A stretch of DNA of 64,000 nucleotides from Pseudomonadota bacterium (GTDB lineage: Bacteria > Pseudomonadota > Alphaproteobacteria > Sphingomonadales > Sphingomonadaceae). A program made the translations under genes and the position numbers. The stretch is taken from contig JAEWEY010000004.1 in the NCBI GenBank assembly GCA_023389105.1, positions 682,001 to 746,000 of the forward strand, written 5' to 3'. The notes under the pieces were generated by a model. The model was not told where the DNA came from. It was given only the letters and a program-made list of their open reading frames with translations, and made no database searches. Shown one piece after another: positions 29,484 to 38,245 of the stretch (position 1 is the stretch's first letter; the number at the start of each line of letters is the position of its first letter).

Positions 29484-31961
29484 TCAGAACAGGTCCTGGA
29501 CATGCCAGGCGGAAGCGATCCCTGTGTTCCAGGCATTCGGCGCATTGTCGGAAAAACCACCATTCGCGGTGCCGAGCCAGTCGGTTGTGATCCCGTCGTC
29601 GCTACGCCAAAGCACGTCGCTGCGACCGTCGCCATTGAAATCGCCAACGCCCGCGACGTGCCAATTGAGCGGCACGTTGAATGATGCGTTGGTCGAATTG
29701 GCGACAAAGCCGCCATTCGCGGTTGCAAGCCAGTCGGTTACCAGTCCGCCGTCGTGGCGCCACAAGATGTCTGCGCGTCCGTCGCCGTTAAAGTCACCCG
29801 TGGCGGCGATCTTCCAATCCACAGGCACCGAAGCAAGAAGGTTCGCGCCATTGTACGAAAAGCCGCCGTTCGCGGTTGCAAGCCAGTCGGTTACCTGGCC
29901 CTGCGCATTCCTCACCAGAACGTCGCTGCGACCGTCACCATTGAAATCACCCGTGCCGACTATTGCGAAACTCACCGACAAGGTCGTGGTCCATGCATTG
30001 GCCGCGTTATCAACGAATCCACCGCTGCTTGTTCCCAGCCAGTTGGTCATCGTTCCGTCGTCACTTCGCCAGAGAATGTCGCTTCTTCCGTCGCCGTTGA
30101 AATCGCCAGTTCCCTCAACGTGCCAGTTGGAGGGCACGGTGGTTGATGCGTTGGCGAGATTCGCCTGGAAGCCGCCGGTTACGATCCCGAGCCAGTCGGT
30201 GACGAACCCACTGTCGTGACGCCAGAGGATGTCACTGCGACCATCGCCGTTAAAGTCTCCAGTCCCAACGATTTTCCAATCTGTTGGAACGTTGGCGTTA
30301 AGGTTGCCGGCATTGCTCACCAGGCCGCCTGAAGCGGTCGCCAGCCAATCGGTCAACTGCCCTGAGTCGTTGCGCAGCAGGACATCGCTTCGGCCGTCTC
30401 CGTTAAAGTCGTTGTAGACTGAGCGCACTTGGGAGGCCTGACTGGCTTGCAACACAAGTTCGACGCCGCCGCCCGCGTAGGCACTTGCCACCATGGTGCC
30501 GACAACCCCGCTCAGGGTCATAGAGCCGCCGCTGAATGTCAGGACGCCACTAGACAGTCCGTACGTGAAACTGCCCAGCGTCGCATTACTGAAAACGATC
30601 TTGTCGCCGAAATTGAAGTCGGTGATGCGATCGCCATTGTGATTGGCAATTGTGTCCAAGTAGGTGTCGTTACCGCCGCCGCCGGTAAAGACGTCCGCCC
30701 CTGCATTGCCCCTCAGGACATTGTCGTAAACGTTGCCGATGATCGTGTCGGCGCCACTGCCGCCGATTGCATTCTCAATGACGACGCCGCGCGCGATCGA
30801 GATGTTACCGACGTAGCCGTTGACGTTCGAATAGGTCTCGGGATTGAGGTTCAGCGTCTGGGCCGCAGTCGCGCCTGAAAAATCGAGCGTATCGTTCCCC
30901 GCGCTATCGAAGATCGTATACGACGCCCGTGGATAGACGCTCGCGTTGTATACGCCGCCAACATTGGAATTGAAGCCGTACACGCTGTCGCCCGTCCGGG
31001 TCGTCGTCGAAAGCCCGTACAGCTTCTGCATGGCGACGATGTCCGCTTGCATCGGCGTCAGCGCATAGTTGAGCGTGAATCCCTTGCCCGCGAAGTACGT
31101 ATTCTCCTGCGGGTCGAAGTAGGACATGATCGATGTCGACCAGGCATCGTTCTGAAACGAGGCGTCATACGGATAGTCCGCGGTTCCGTTGTAATTTCCC
31201 GCGTGACCGAGGCCCAAGGCATGCCCGATCTCATGCACGTATGTCTGCAAGCTGTAGCTGTAGAGCCCGGTGCCATACTTGTTCGTCCACGAACTCGAAA
31301 TCTGGACGTGCGCCGAGGTCGTGATGCCGCGCGAATAACTGGCGTCAGTCGCCGCTACCGGCGTACCCGGCGTATCTTCCGTGTTATCGAAGACGATCTG
31401 GCCGCCTGTCGTCACTTCGGCGAATTTGACACCGATGATGTCGGTCCACTCGCTTAGCGCGGTGCGCGCGATGTTCTGCTCCGCCGCCGTCAACGTGCTG
31501 ATGTTGACGGTGATCGTGCCACCTTGTGTGACGTTGAAGTGGTGGCTGGTACCGCCCCAGAATCCGCTGACCAGCTGGTCGGCAATTTGGTCGATCGTTG
31601 CGACCGGAGGAAGGGTATAGGGCTGGACCGAAACGGTGTAAGTGCCAGTCGTCTGATCAGCGTAAGCGCCGACATCGATGTAATAGGTGCCGGTGTAGGT
31701 CGGATTGAACGCGACCCGGCTGTCGGTGACGACGCCAGGATTGATGTCGTCGTTAGAGAAGATGATGTTCCCCGACGCATCGCGGATGTTGAGGTACGGG
31801 TCGGTCAGTGTCCCCCCATTGACGGTGACGACCACCGCTTGACCGGCGGTAAGCGTGATCCGAATCCAATCATGATCACCCACTGTCTCGATGGTGTCGG
31901 TGAGCGTCCCACCGATCGTGAGGCTCGTCGTGGTCGAGCTGTCGCCCGCAATGTCAGCCAA
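29484..31961 (-). CDS. Serralysin-like secreted zinc metalloprotease with FG-GAP repeats
   Basis: An 825-residue protein. Residues 10-115 resemble a bacterial pre-peptidase (PPC) domain. The catalytic domain spans about 130-330, with the zinc motif HEIGHALGLGH (243-253) and Met-turn SIMSYFDP (277-284), as in M10B serralysins. Residues 350-440 are the calcium-binding M10 C-terminal and RTX region (GGSGADTIIGNVYDNVLRGN). Residues 515-815 are six FG-GAP-like repeats and the end is AWHVQDLF. It lacks a signal peptide and so fits the neighbouring type I secretion system. A PPC domain at the N terminus of a serralysin is unusual. Confidence 0.9.
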   Translation of the reverse strand: MADIAGDSSTTTSLTIGGTLTDTIETVGDHDWIRITLTAGQAVVVTVNGGTLTDPYLNIRDASGNIIFSNDDINPGVVTDSRVAFNPTYTGTYYIDVGAYADQTTGTYTVSVQPYTLPPVATIDQIADQLVSGFWGGTSHHFNVTQGGTITVNISTLTAAEQNIARTALSEWTDIIGVKFAEVTTGGQIVFDNTEDTPGTPVAATDASYSRGITTSAHVQISSSWTNKYGTGLYSYSLQTYVHEIGHALGLGHAGNYNGTADYPYDASFQNDAWSTSIMSYFDPQENTYFAGKGFTLNYALTPMQADIVAMQKLYGLSTTTRTGDSVYGFNSNVGGVYNASVYPRASYTIFDSAGNDTLDFSGATAAQTLNLNPETYSNVNGYVGNISIARGVVIENAIGGSGADTIIGNVYDNVLRGNAGADVFTGGGGNDTYLDTIANHNGDRITDFNFGDKIVFSNATLGSFTYGLSSGVLTFSGGSMTLSGVVGTMVASAYAGGGVELVLQASQASQVRSVYNDFNGDGRSDVLLRNDSGQLTDWLATASGGLVSNAGNLNANVPTDWKIVGTGDFNGDGRSDILWRHDSGFVTDWLGIVTGGFQANLANASTTVPSNWHVEGTGDFNGDGRSDILWRSDDGTMTNWLGTSSGGFVDNAANAWTTTLSVSFAIVGTGDFNGDGRSDVLVRNAQGQVTDWLATANGGFSYNGANLLASVPVDWKIAATGDFNGDGRADILWRHDGGLVTDWLATANGGFVANSTNASFNVPLNWHVAGVGDFNGDGRSDVLWRSDDGITTDWLGTANGGFSDNAPNAWNTGIASAWHVQDLF
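29490..30410 (-). repeat. Six tandem FG-GAP-like coding repeats in the protease
   Basis: Six repeats, each beginning DFNGDGRSD or DFNGDGRAD, followed by LWR or LLR, then TDWLATANGG-like text and VPTDWK or VPVDWK. The unit is about 150-155 bp. The copies are more uniform than those in the 27.4-28.3 kb array, suggesting recent homogenisation. They are inverted relative to that array. Confidence 0.85.
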
Positions 31962-32055
31962 CGCAGATACTCCCTAACCCCAGATCGGCGTCACCATCAG
32001 ACGATGTTCCAGCCGTACTCTCACCCAAAACTGGTTTGCGAACTCTTAAAATCAG

Positions 32056-32421
32056 CTACCGCGCTGCCTTTGCCGCTTCCGCCAGCGCCCGTGCAAACCG
32101 CCGGATCGCTCCGCGTGTGAGATTGCGGTCACTCGAAGCCAAATTCTGTTCCGGGAAATTCCGGCCGTTGACGGACCCGGTGGCAGACAGACGTGCCGGC
32201 GACTTGACCCGCACGTCAATCTGATAACGCGCACCTGGGACGTAAGCGTCGAACGCCCGCTCAACCTCCGCACAGATGGCGGCCTCGCCGCCGGATGCGG
32301 CGCCGAGCTTTTCGCCTGCGAACACGCGGCAGCTCCGGGCAGAAGTGCTCGCATCAACGTCCGTCACGGCACCGCCAAAGATCGGCATCGCAGCTGCAAG
32401 CAAAGCAAGCTTCCTCCACAT
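32056..32421 (-). CDS. Small secreted protein of unknown function
   Basis: A 121-residue protein starting at the ATG at 32421. The frame is open upstream to 32505, but the signal peptide MWRKLALLAAAMPIFGG with a cleavage site near VDAST starts here. The mature part has two Cys residues and a basic C-terminal helix (RRFARALAEAAKAAR). No family is recognised. It lies 94 bp downstream of the protease gene's start on the same strand but upstream in transcription order, so it may share its promoter region. Confidence 0.65.
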   Translation of the reverse strand: MWRKLALLAAAMPIFGGAVTDVDASTSARSCRVFAGEKLGAASGGEAAICAEVERAFDAYVPGARYQIDVRVKSPARLSATGSVNGRNFPEQNLASSDRNLTRGAIRRFARALAEAAKAAR

Positions 32422-32742
32422 AGCCGCGCGGCGATAATTTGTGATAGATGAATACCATCTGACAAAACATCTTAACTTTTCAGTTACTTGGCAGGCTCCA
32501 CACATTTAGCGAGCCGTCCTGACCAGCGGCATATCGTCTCCGTGTGGCCTGTGCTTGTGAGCCTGCCTGTCGTGGATTAGAAGTAGTTGTCGCCCGCTCC
32601 GAGCAGGCTTGATCCATGCACATCTCCAATTTCGGCGATCTTCTATCCGGAAATGGGCGTTGGGTGTTGGTTTCTGGCGAGCAGGTCATGGGGTTCGTTC
32701 GCGCCTCGCTTCGAGTATCCTAGGTCAAGGCAAGGTTCTAAG

Positions 32743-34176
32743 TTGAATAGTCAGTCTCAAGCCATCCGTCCGGTTATTCTCTGCGGCGGCGCGGGAACGC
32801 GCTTATGGCCAGTGTCGCGTCAGTCCTTTCCGAAGCAACTGCTTCCGGTCACAGGCTCGCAAACGTTGCTACAGCAAACGGCGGCTCGACTTCCCAAACA
32901 GCTGTTTACTGCGCCCCTGGTTGTCTCGAGTGAAAATCAGCGGTTCTTTATCAAAAGACAGCTTGAGGAGATTAACACAGAGGCGGAGGCGATCCTGTTG
33001 GAGCCGGCGGGAAGAAATACTGCGCCGGCAGCAGCGCTGGCCGCCGCGTGGGTAGCAGCCCAAGGCCGCGACGAGTTGCTCCTCCTGATGCCGGCGGATC
33101 ATGTGATCGGTGACGTTGACGGGTATCTCGAAGCGATAGAAGCTGGACGCGGCCACGCGCACGAGGGCGCCATTGTTACCTTCGGGGCAACGCCGACCGA
33201 GCCGAACTCGCAATATGGCTACATTGAAGCGGACATCTCAGTCGATGCCGCCCGCGGCATTTCGCCAATCGCTCAGTTCGTCGAAAAACCGGATGCGAAA
33301 ACCGCAGCCGATTATGTGGCCAGCGGGCGGTTCTTCTGGAATGCTGGCATCTTTCTTGTTAAAGCCAGCACGCTCCTTCAGGAAATGCTGCAGTTCCTTC
33401 CGGCTACTGCTGAAGCAGTCCGGCGCTCCATCAATGACGGCACGATCGATGGTGTCTTCGTTCGTCCGCACGCCGCAGCCTTCTCGCAAGCCGAAAATAT
33501 ATCGATCGACCACGCCATCATGGAGAAGACCTCCCGCGGCATGGTCGTGCCAGTAAGCATGCAATGGTCAGACGTCGGATCATGGGATGCCGTCTGGAAG
33601 CTTGGGGACAAGGACTACGACGACAACGTCGTGCATGGCGATGTGGTATCCTTGGACAACCGCAAATCTTTGCTTCGAAACGATGACGGGACAACCATCG
33701 CTGCCGTCGGTTTGGAAAACATGGCGGTCATTGCAGTTCGCGACGCAGTGCTCGTTGCGCCGCTCGACCGAATGGCGGACCTCAAGACGCTCGTCGGCGC
33801 AGTCAGAGAGCGGAACAGCGAGCGAGTGGCTGCGCCAGCGAAGGTCGTTCGTCCTTGGGGCTCTTACGAAACCATCGCCGCTGGCCCGGGCTTCCAGGTG
33901 AAGCGGATTATCGTCGAGCCCGGCGAAAAGCTGTCCCTCCAGCTGCATCATCAGCGGTCCGAACACTGGGTTGTCGTTAAGGGGACCGCGGAAGTGACCG
34001 TCGATGAGAAAGTCTCGACGCTGAGCGCAAATGAGTCGATCTACATTCCAGTTGAGACCAAGCATCGGCTTGTCAATCCAGGCACAGATTCACTCGAGTT
34101 AATTGAGGTGCAGTGCGGCGAATATCTCGGGGAGGATGATATTCTCCGTTTCGAAGATGTGTACGGTCGAGCGTAA
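32743..34176 (+). CDS. manC: Mannose-1-phosphate guanylyltransferase / mannose-6-phosphate isomerase
   Basis: A bifunctional type II phosphomannose isomerase/GDP-mannose pyrophosphorylase (AlgA/XanB/ManC type), about 477 residues. The pyrophosphorylase motif ILCGGAGTRLWPVSRQ and FPKQLLPV occur at the N terminus. VEKPDA is the mannose-site motif and the C-terminal cupin has PGEKLSLQLHHQRSEHW. The frame is open from 32587, but the family N terminus fits the TTG at 32743, preceded by AAGG; the 52 extra codons look non-coding. It supplies GDP-mannose for gmd at 3.9-4.9 kb. Confidence 0.92.
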   Translation: MNSQSQAIRPVILCGGAGTRLWPVSRQSFPKQLLPVTGSQTLLQQTAARLPKQLFTAPLVVSSENQRFFIKRQLEEINTEAEAILLEPAGRNTAPAAALAAAWVAAQGRDELLLLMPADHVIGDVDGYLEAIEAGRGHAHEGAIVTFGATPTEPNSQYGYIEADISVDAARGISPIAQFVEKPDAKTAADYVASGRFFWNAGIFLVKASTLLQEMLQFLPATAEAVRRSINDGTIDGVFVRPHAAAFSQAENISIDHAIMEKTSRGMVVPVSMQWSDVGSWDAVWKLGDKDYDDNVVHGDVVSLDNRKSLLRNDDGTTIAAVGLENMAVIAVRDAVLVAPLDRMADLKTLVGAVRERNSERVAAPAKVVRPWGSYETIAAGPGFQVKRIIVEPGEKLSLQLHHQRSEHWVVVKGTAEVTVDEKVSTLSANESIYIPVETKHRLVNPGTDSLELIEVQCGEYLGEDDILRFEDVYGRA

Positions 34177-34307
34177 GACTTGGGAAATTCTTTCCACGCG
34201 GCTCCCATTGCTCGTTTCGCCCGTAGCGTTCATCGTCAAATAGACGTCGGCGTAACGGCGAACGTCGTGCAATCTTCTGAGCCAATTCTAACATTTTTAA
34301 CCCAGCT

Positions 34308-34905
34308 TTAAGGATTCTTGCGCCGGTCGAGGTGGAACTGCTTTGCGTGAACGGAACGCTTCGTGCTTTCGCTCGAAGTCGCGGTCCGATAGGCGTAGAG
34401 GTCGTGACGTTTGCGCCCCAGCGCCTGTAAGAACTTCTGGTGGCGTTCCTGCACTAAGGTAATGGCCTGATCGCTTTCACAGACCTCAACATTTTCAGCG
34501 ATATCGCGGGTTCACTGTTCCCACCCTTGGGGAGGTGCGGCGACATGGCTTGGCGCGGCTGCCCGGTAGTTTGCCTTGTCCGGCTCCTCCGATCCAGCAA
34601 GGGGATACAGAAATTCTGCACCATAGCGCTCTTTTAAGCAGTAGCAGAGATGGCTTTGGCTGTCGCCTTGTCGCTCGGGTCACGCCTCACCGTAGCTCTC
34701 TACAACTAGGCTGCTGGCGTCGTCGACACTGGTGATAATAACCGCCACTCTAAGGGACATGTGGATGAGCGAGCGCTCCAGACACATCGTTGATCAAACG
34801 ACGCCTGTAATCGTCAACAACGTTCGTGTGAGTTTTCGGAATTCCAATTCGGGCTAGCTCAGCCGAGACTGCGTTCGTGGCGGCAGAAACAATCGGCGCT
34901 TCCAT
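34308..34905 (-). pseudogene. Decayed gene of unknown family at the island edge
   Basis: A protein-like reading runs leftward from ATG 34905 (MEAPIVSAATNAVSAELARI, then IPKTHTNVVDDYRRRLINDV) to a stop at 34750. It continues in another frame from 34760 (MSLRVAVIITSVDDASSLVV) through an in-frame TGA at 34680-34682. The same frame resumes with LKERYGAEFLYPLAGSEEP, meets a second TGA at 34512-34514, and runs on (DLYAYRTATSS) to TAA at 34308-34310. One frameshift and two nonsense codons, each one C-to-T change from CGA, mark it as a pseudogene. Open, codon-like sequence extends upstream to about 34985. The family is not recognised. Confidence 0.5.
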
Positions 34906-35010
34906 TTTGCGAGCTCGTGAATGGTAATCGCACCGAACCTGTTGCGCTTCGCTTAAACGCCGGGCCCGAAGGCTCGTGCCACATCATCCCTCGACCAAGG
35001 AATTGACGAT

Positions 35011-35312
35011 ATGAACGCGGAGGATGAAGCTTCGCGGCTCAACGAGGCTTCAGCCAGTCAAAGGCGGCTGACACCCACGTATTATTGCCCCCAAGGCAGG
35101 CCTCACGAACGCCGATTTGCTGCGGTGTTGGCCGTGGCATGGCCGGGACCGGCTCTCCGCCCGTAAGCACACACAATCCCGATGTTCGCCCGGTGCCGGC
35201 CGTTCTGGCTAAACTTGAGGTTATTGATCCGTGGGCGTCGCCCATTTTTGAACATGAACTCGAGCTCATGCTGCGATTACAGGAGGCGCAGCCAATCAGA
35301 TTAACCATCTAA
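35011..35312 (+). pseudogene. Possible frameshifted small gene
   Basis: An ATG at 35011 follows AAGGAA at good spacing and gives 51 codons (MNAEDEASRLNEASASQRRL) ending at TAA 35164-35166. A second frame then stays open to 35312 and reads as plausible protein (VLAKLEVIDPWASPIFEHEL). The two could be one gene broken by a frameshift. No family is recognised, and chance open frames are a real alternative. The rest of the 34177-35705 stretch (34177-34307 and 35313-35705) shows no supportable gene. Confidence 0.25.
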
Positions 35313-35705
35313 CCTGTTGAAAGAAAAACGTTCCTTTCCAGGCTTGTTAACCTTTGGCTACGAGCATTGGCTACACATTGAATCTGCTCGGGCATCCGGG
35401 TCGCGGCATTCAATCCAGCATATTCCCACCAATTTCAATATGCACAAACCTCGTTGTCTAACCTTGGCCGGCCAAGGACGTGCCACTGAATGCAGCCAGC
35501 CGCGGCTGACGCCCGAGCGACCTCACTGGCAGAATTGCTGGATCTGGGGTTGCCTAAAGGGCAAGCCCGGTCACCAGCCGACTAGTGCCGGCAAGCACCA
35601 AGCTTGAGGAACTACGAGAACGAACCTTCAACGAAGAGACAATGAGGAGTCGAAGGGAGAGATGCATCCCAGGATGGGGATGAAAATAAGTGAAGGCTCT
35701 TCAAC

Positions 35706-35972
35706 ATGCTCAACCCTTACGGCGTCCATGCCGCCCGCGAGTACCTGCTCGAAGGTAATCTGATCACGAGGCTCGAGGCGATGGTCCTCTTTGCCGTTCC
35801 CGATCTCACCAAGATCATAAGTGATTTGAGGCATGAAGGGTACGACGTAGAACGTCGAACCATTCCCCTCGCCCGCGCCATCAGGCGAGTGAACCAGGCG
35901 GCAACCCTGGTTCCGCCGTCAGCCCTGCCAGTCAGCGACATCAAGCTCTCTGAATATTGGGTCAGCAAATGA
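35706..35972 (+). CDS. Winged-helix DNA-binding protein coupled to the helicase
   Basis: An 88-residue basic protein. EGNLITRLEAMVLFAVPDL followed by TKIISDLRHEGYDVERRTIP reads as a winged-helix domain, with the DLTKIISDLRHEG segment as a likely recognition helix. The C terminus LPVSDIKLSEYWVSK ends at TGA 35970-35972, inside an ATGA overlap with the HNH-helicase gene, so the two are translationally coupled. Similar small proteins occur in alphaproteobacterial prophages and islands. It could regulate the island or guide the helicase to DNA. A clear ribosome-binding site is lacking (AAGG about 12 nt upstream). Confidence 0.7.
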   Translation: MLNPYGVHAAREYLLEGNLITRLEAMVLFAVPDLTKIISDLRHEGYDVERRTIPLARAIRRVNQAATLVPPSALPVSDIKLSEYWVSK

Positions 35973-37846
35973 CGCGCCGGTTCAGGGCCAGGCAGCGCCT
36001 GGTTCTGGCGCTGCGCAGCGGCGGACGATGCGAAGAATGTCGCAATCCCCTGCCCGCTTCCTTTCACGCCGACCACGAGCTGCCGTTCAGCGCCGGCGGT
36101 CCAACCGTCCTCTTCAATGCGCGGGCCACCTGCCCCGCCTGCAATCTCAAAAAAGGTAACAAGACGATGAAGCTTCGTGACTGGCAGGAAGCCGCACGCG
36201 CCAAGGCCCTCAACTACTACCAGGCCGCCGATGGCGAGCGGCATTTCGTCATCAACGCCGCACCGGGCGCCGGCAAGACGCGGGTTTCGTGCACCATCGC
36301 CCGTGACCTTCTCGAGCTCGGCATGATCAGCCGGGTGGTCGTCATCGCACCCCGCCGCGCGGTCGTCGATCAGTGGGCGAAGGAGTTCCAGCGCACGACG
36401 GGACGACATATGATGAAAATCACGGCGTCGGACGATCTTGGCCCGCTCCACTCGGACATTTGCGCTACCTGGGCCGCGGTCAAAGACCTGCAAGACGTTT
36501 TTCAGGCCATCTGCGGAGCGGATGACGTGCTCGTCATCTGCGACGAACACCACCACGCCGCCATCAAGGCGGCTTGGGGCACGTCGGCGGACAGCGCGTT
36601 CCAGGACGCCCGCTTCTCGCTCATTCTAACCGGCACGCCGACGCGGTCGGACGGTACACGGTCGGTCTGGCTCGACCTCGACGAGCTCGGCGACCTCAAG
36701 CATCCCGAAGACGGCATGTATACGCTGACCTACGGCCAGGCGGTCGAACTCAACTATTGTCGGCCTGTCGTCTTCCATCGCCACCGCGGTCTGTTCACCG
36801 TCGATCTCGACAATGGCCATGAAATCGAAGTTTCCAGCGATGGCCCCCCGGTCCTTCCGGAGAATTTGACGGTGAACGCGGCGATCCGCCGCGTGGTCGA
36901 TTTCCATCGCCTGGCGCGCACACCGCAATATGAAGCCGACCGGAAGACGCCCAAGATGACCGGTTACCAGGCCAGCATGATGGCCTGCGCGAGCGAAAAG
37001 CTCGACGAAATCCGGCTCGAGCTTCCCGAGGCGGGTGGGCTCGTGATTGCCCACGACATCACCATGGCCAACTATTTTGCTCGTGTCATCGAGCGCCTGG
37101 AGGGCGAGCCGCCGCTCGTCGTACACTCTGGCGTCCCCACCCCCGACCGCCGGATCGACGCGTTTCGGGCGACGCATCGTGTGCGTTGGCTTGTCGCCGT
37201 CGGCATGGTCTCGGAGGGCGTCGACATCCAGCGATTGCGAGTGCTCGTCTACTTGCCGCACCCGATGACCGAGCTTGCCTTTCGGCAAGCGATCGGGCGC
37301 GTGGTACGCAACGCGGGACCCGATGACCACAGCCGCGCCTACGTCGTCATGCCCGCGCTTGAGCAATTCGACGAGTTCGCACGTCGCATCGAGGAAGACA
37401 TGCCGCCCGCCGGTCTTCGCGACGATATTTCGCGGCGCGACAAGCGTTGCATGGTCTGCGGCGCCCGCAGCGCCGTGTCAGCCACGGATTGTGTTGAATG
37501 CGGTGCCGATTTTCCGGCCCGTCAGTTGTCCTTCACCACCTGCAGTTGCGGAGCCAAAAACCGGATAACTGAGAACCACTGCCTCAATTGCGGTGAGGAT
37601 CTCGTCGGCACTTACCGCATCACATTGGCCTCGGCGGCGCGGGACGGCCTTATTGCCCGTGGCGTAGATCTTTCCGAACAAGCGGCGTGCGAGGCTGAAG
37701 CTATGGCGCCCGCACATCGTGCGCTTTTGCGGCGGGTAGAAGCCAGCAACAAGGCACTGGCCAAGATGCTTCGAACGTTCCCGGTCGAGATGCTGCCGCA
37801 ACTGGCGAAGCTGTTCCGCGACGAGGACTACATTTCCGAATGCTAG
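35969..37846 (+). CDS. HNH nuclease - SF2 helicase fusion with zinc ribbons
   Basis: A 625-residue protein using the ATG at 35969 that overlaps the winged-helix stop (ATGA). Residues 20-65 form an HNH-type module (CEEC at 21-24, ADHELPF at 34-40, CPACNLKKGNK at 55-65). The superfamily 2 helicase core follows: Walker A AAPGAGKT (97-104), DEHHH motif II, LTGTPTRSD motif III and QAIGRVVRN motif VI. The C terminus holds two CxxC pairs (CMVCG, CVECG; CSCGAK, CLNCGEDL), likely zinc ribbons. A DNA-targeting role in an island, such as restriction, replication or defence, is inferred; no partner methylase or protease is seen. Confidence 0.85.
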   Translation: MTRRFRARQRLVLALRSGGRCEECRNPLPASFHADHELPFSAGGPTVLFNARATCPACNLKKGNKTMKLRDWQEAARAKALNYYQAADGERHFVINAAPGAGKTRVSCTIARDLLELGMISRVVVIAPRRAVVDQWAKEFQRTTGRHMMKITASDDLGPLHSDICATWAAVKDLQDVFQAICGADDVLVICDEHHHAAIKAAWGTSADSAFQDARFSLILTGTPTRSDGTRSVWLDLDELGDLKHPEDGMYTLTYGQAVELNYCRPVVFHRHRGLFTVDLDNGHEIEVSSDGPPVLPENLTVNAAIRRVVDFHRLARTPQYEADRKTPKMTGYQASMMACASEKLDEIRLELPEAGGLVIAHDITMANYFARVIERLEGEPPLVVHSGVPTPDRRIDAFRATHRVRWLVAVGMVSEGVDIQRLRVLVYLPHPMTELAFRQAIGRVVRNAGPDDHSRAYVVMPALEQFDEFARRIEEDMPPAGLRDDISRRDKRCMVCGARSAVSATDCVECGADFPARQLSFTTCSCGAKNRITENHCLNCGEDLVGTYRITLASAARDGLIARGVDLSEQAACEAEAMAPAHRALLRRVEASNKALAKMLRTFPVEMLPQLAKLFRDEDYISEC

Positions 37847-38005
37847 AGACGTTCGCATGGTCCTGTCGTGCCCAGCAGGTCATCGCTAAAGTCGATTTAA
37901 ATTTGCTGCGGCGGCGTACTCCCCTGATGTGAAAATTATTAACTCGGAACACAACAAACCCGCTGACAAAAGAAGTCGAGTTGTCGGCAAAGCTCGAGCA
38001 ATGGC

Positions 38006-38233
38006 TTGGCTAACAAGAGCAACAACCAAAAATATTCGATGTCTTGGCTCCCGGATATCGACTTGTTCGGTGCCTACGTCCTCAAGAATGCGCGGACTGC
38101 AACGCGCCAAGCCGCCGTTGAGAACATTTGGGCCGAGGCCGGCCTGGGTGAAGTCATGCTGGGCGAGGGGCTCAACGGCATCCGCAGTGTTAACGCTTGC
38201 CTGCTGCACAAAGATAGGAGCCCGTCGAACTGA
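38006..38233 (+). CDS. Small hypothetical protein
   Basis: A 75-residue open frame (MANKSNNQKYSMSWLPDIDL, then LFGAYVLKNARTATRQAAVE). Codon composition is protein-like, with higher GC at third than at second codon positions, and no frame on the opposite strand looks better. There is no strong ribosome-binding site and no recognised domain. It converges on the 920-residue recombinase, 12 bp away. The rest of the 37847-38245 spacer is AT-rich and otherwise empty. Confidence 0.4.
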   Translation: MANKSNNQKYSMSWLPDIDLFGAYVLKNARTATRQAAVENIWAEAGLGEVMLGEGLNGIRSVNACLLHKDRSPSN

Positions 38234-38245
38234 CAGTGGCACTGG

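Noticed and set aside
27436..30410. CRISPR-like arrays
   Set aside because: The direct repeats are about 150 bp, lie in frame, and encode FG-GAP-like repeats; there are no short repeats with variable spacers.
34308..34760. In-frame TGA codons as selenocysteine
   Set aside because: Two TGA codons flank otherwise good coding sequence, but no downstream SECIS-like hairpin is seen, and a frameshift is present as well. Decay of a gene fits better.
37886..38242. Minus-strand 118-codon frame after the 920-aa recombinase as a ginD gene
   Set aside because: Its sequence has no helix-turn-helix look and the plus-strand frame at 38006-38233 has better codon composition; it is probably a shadow.
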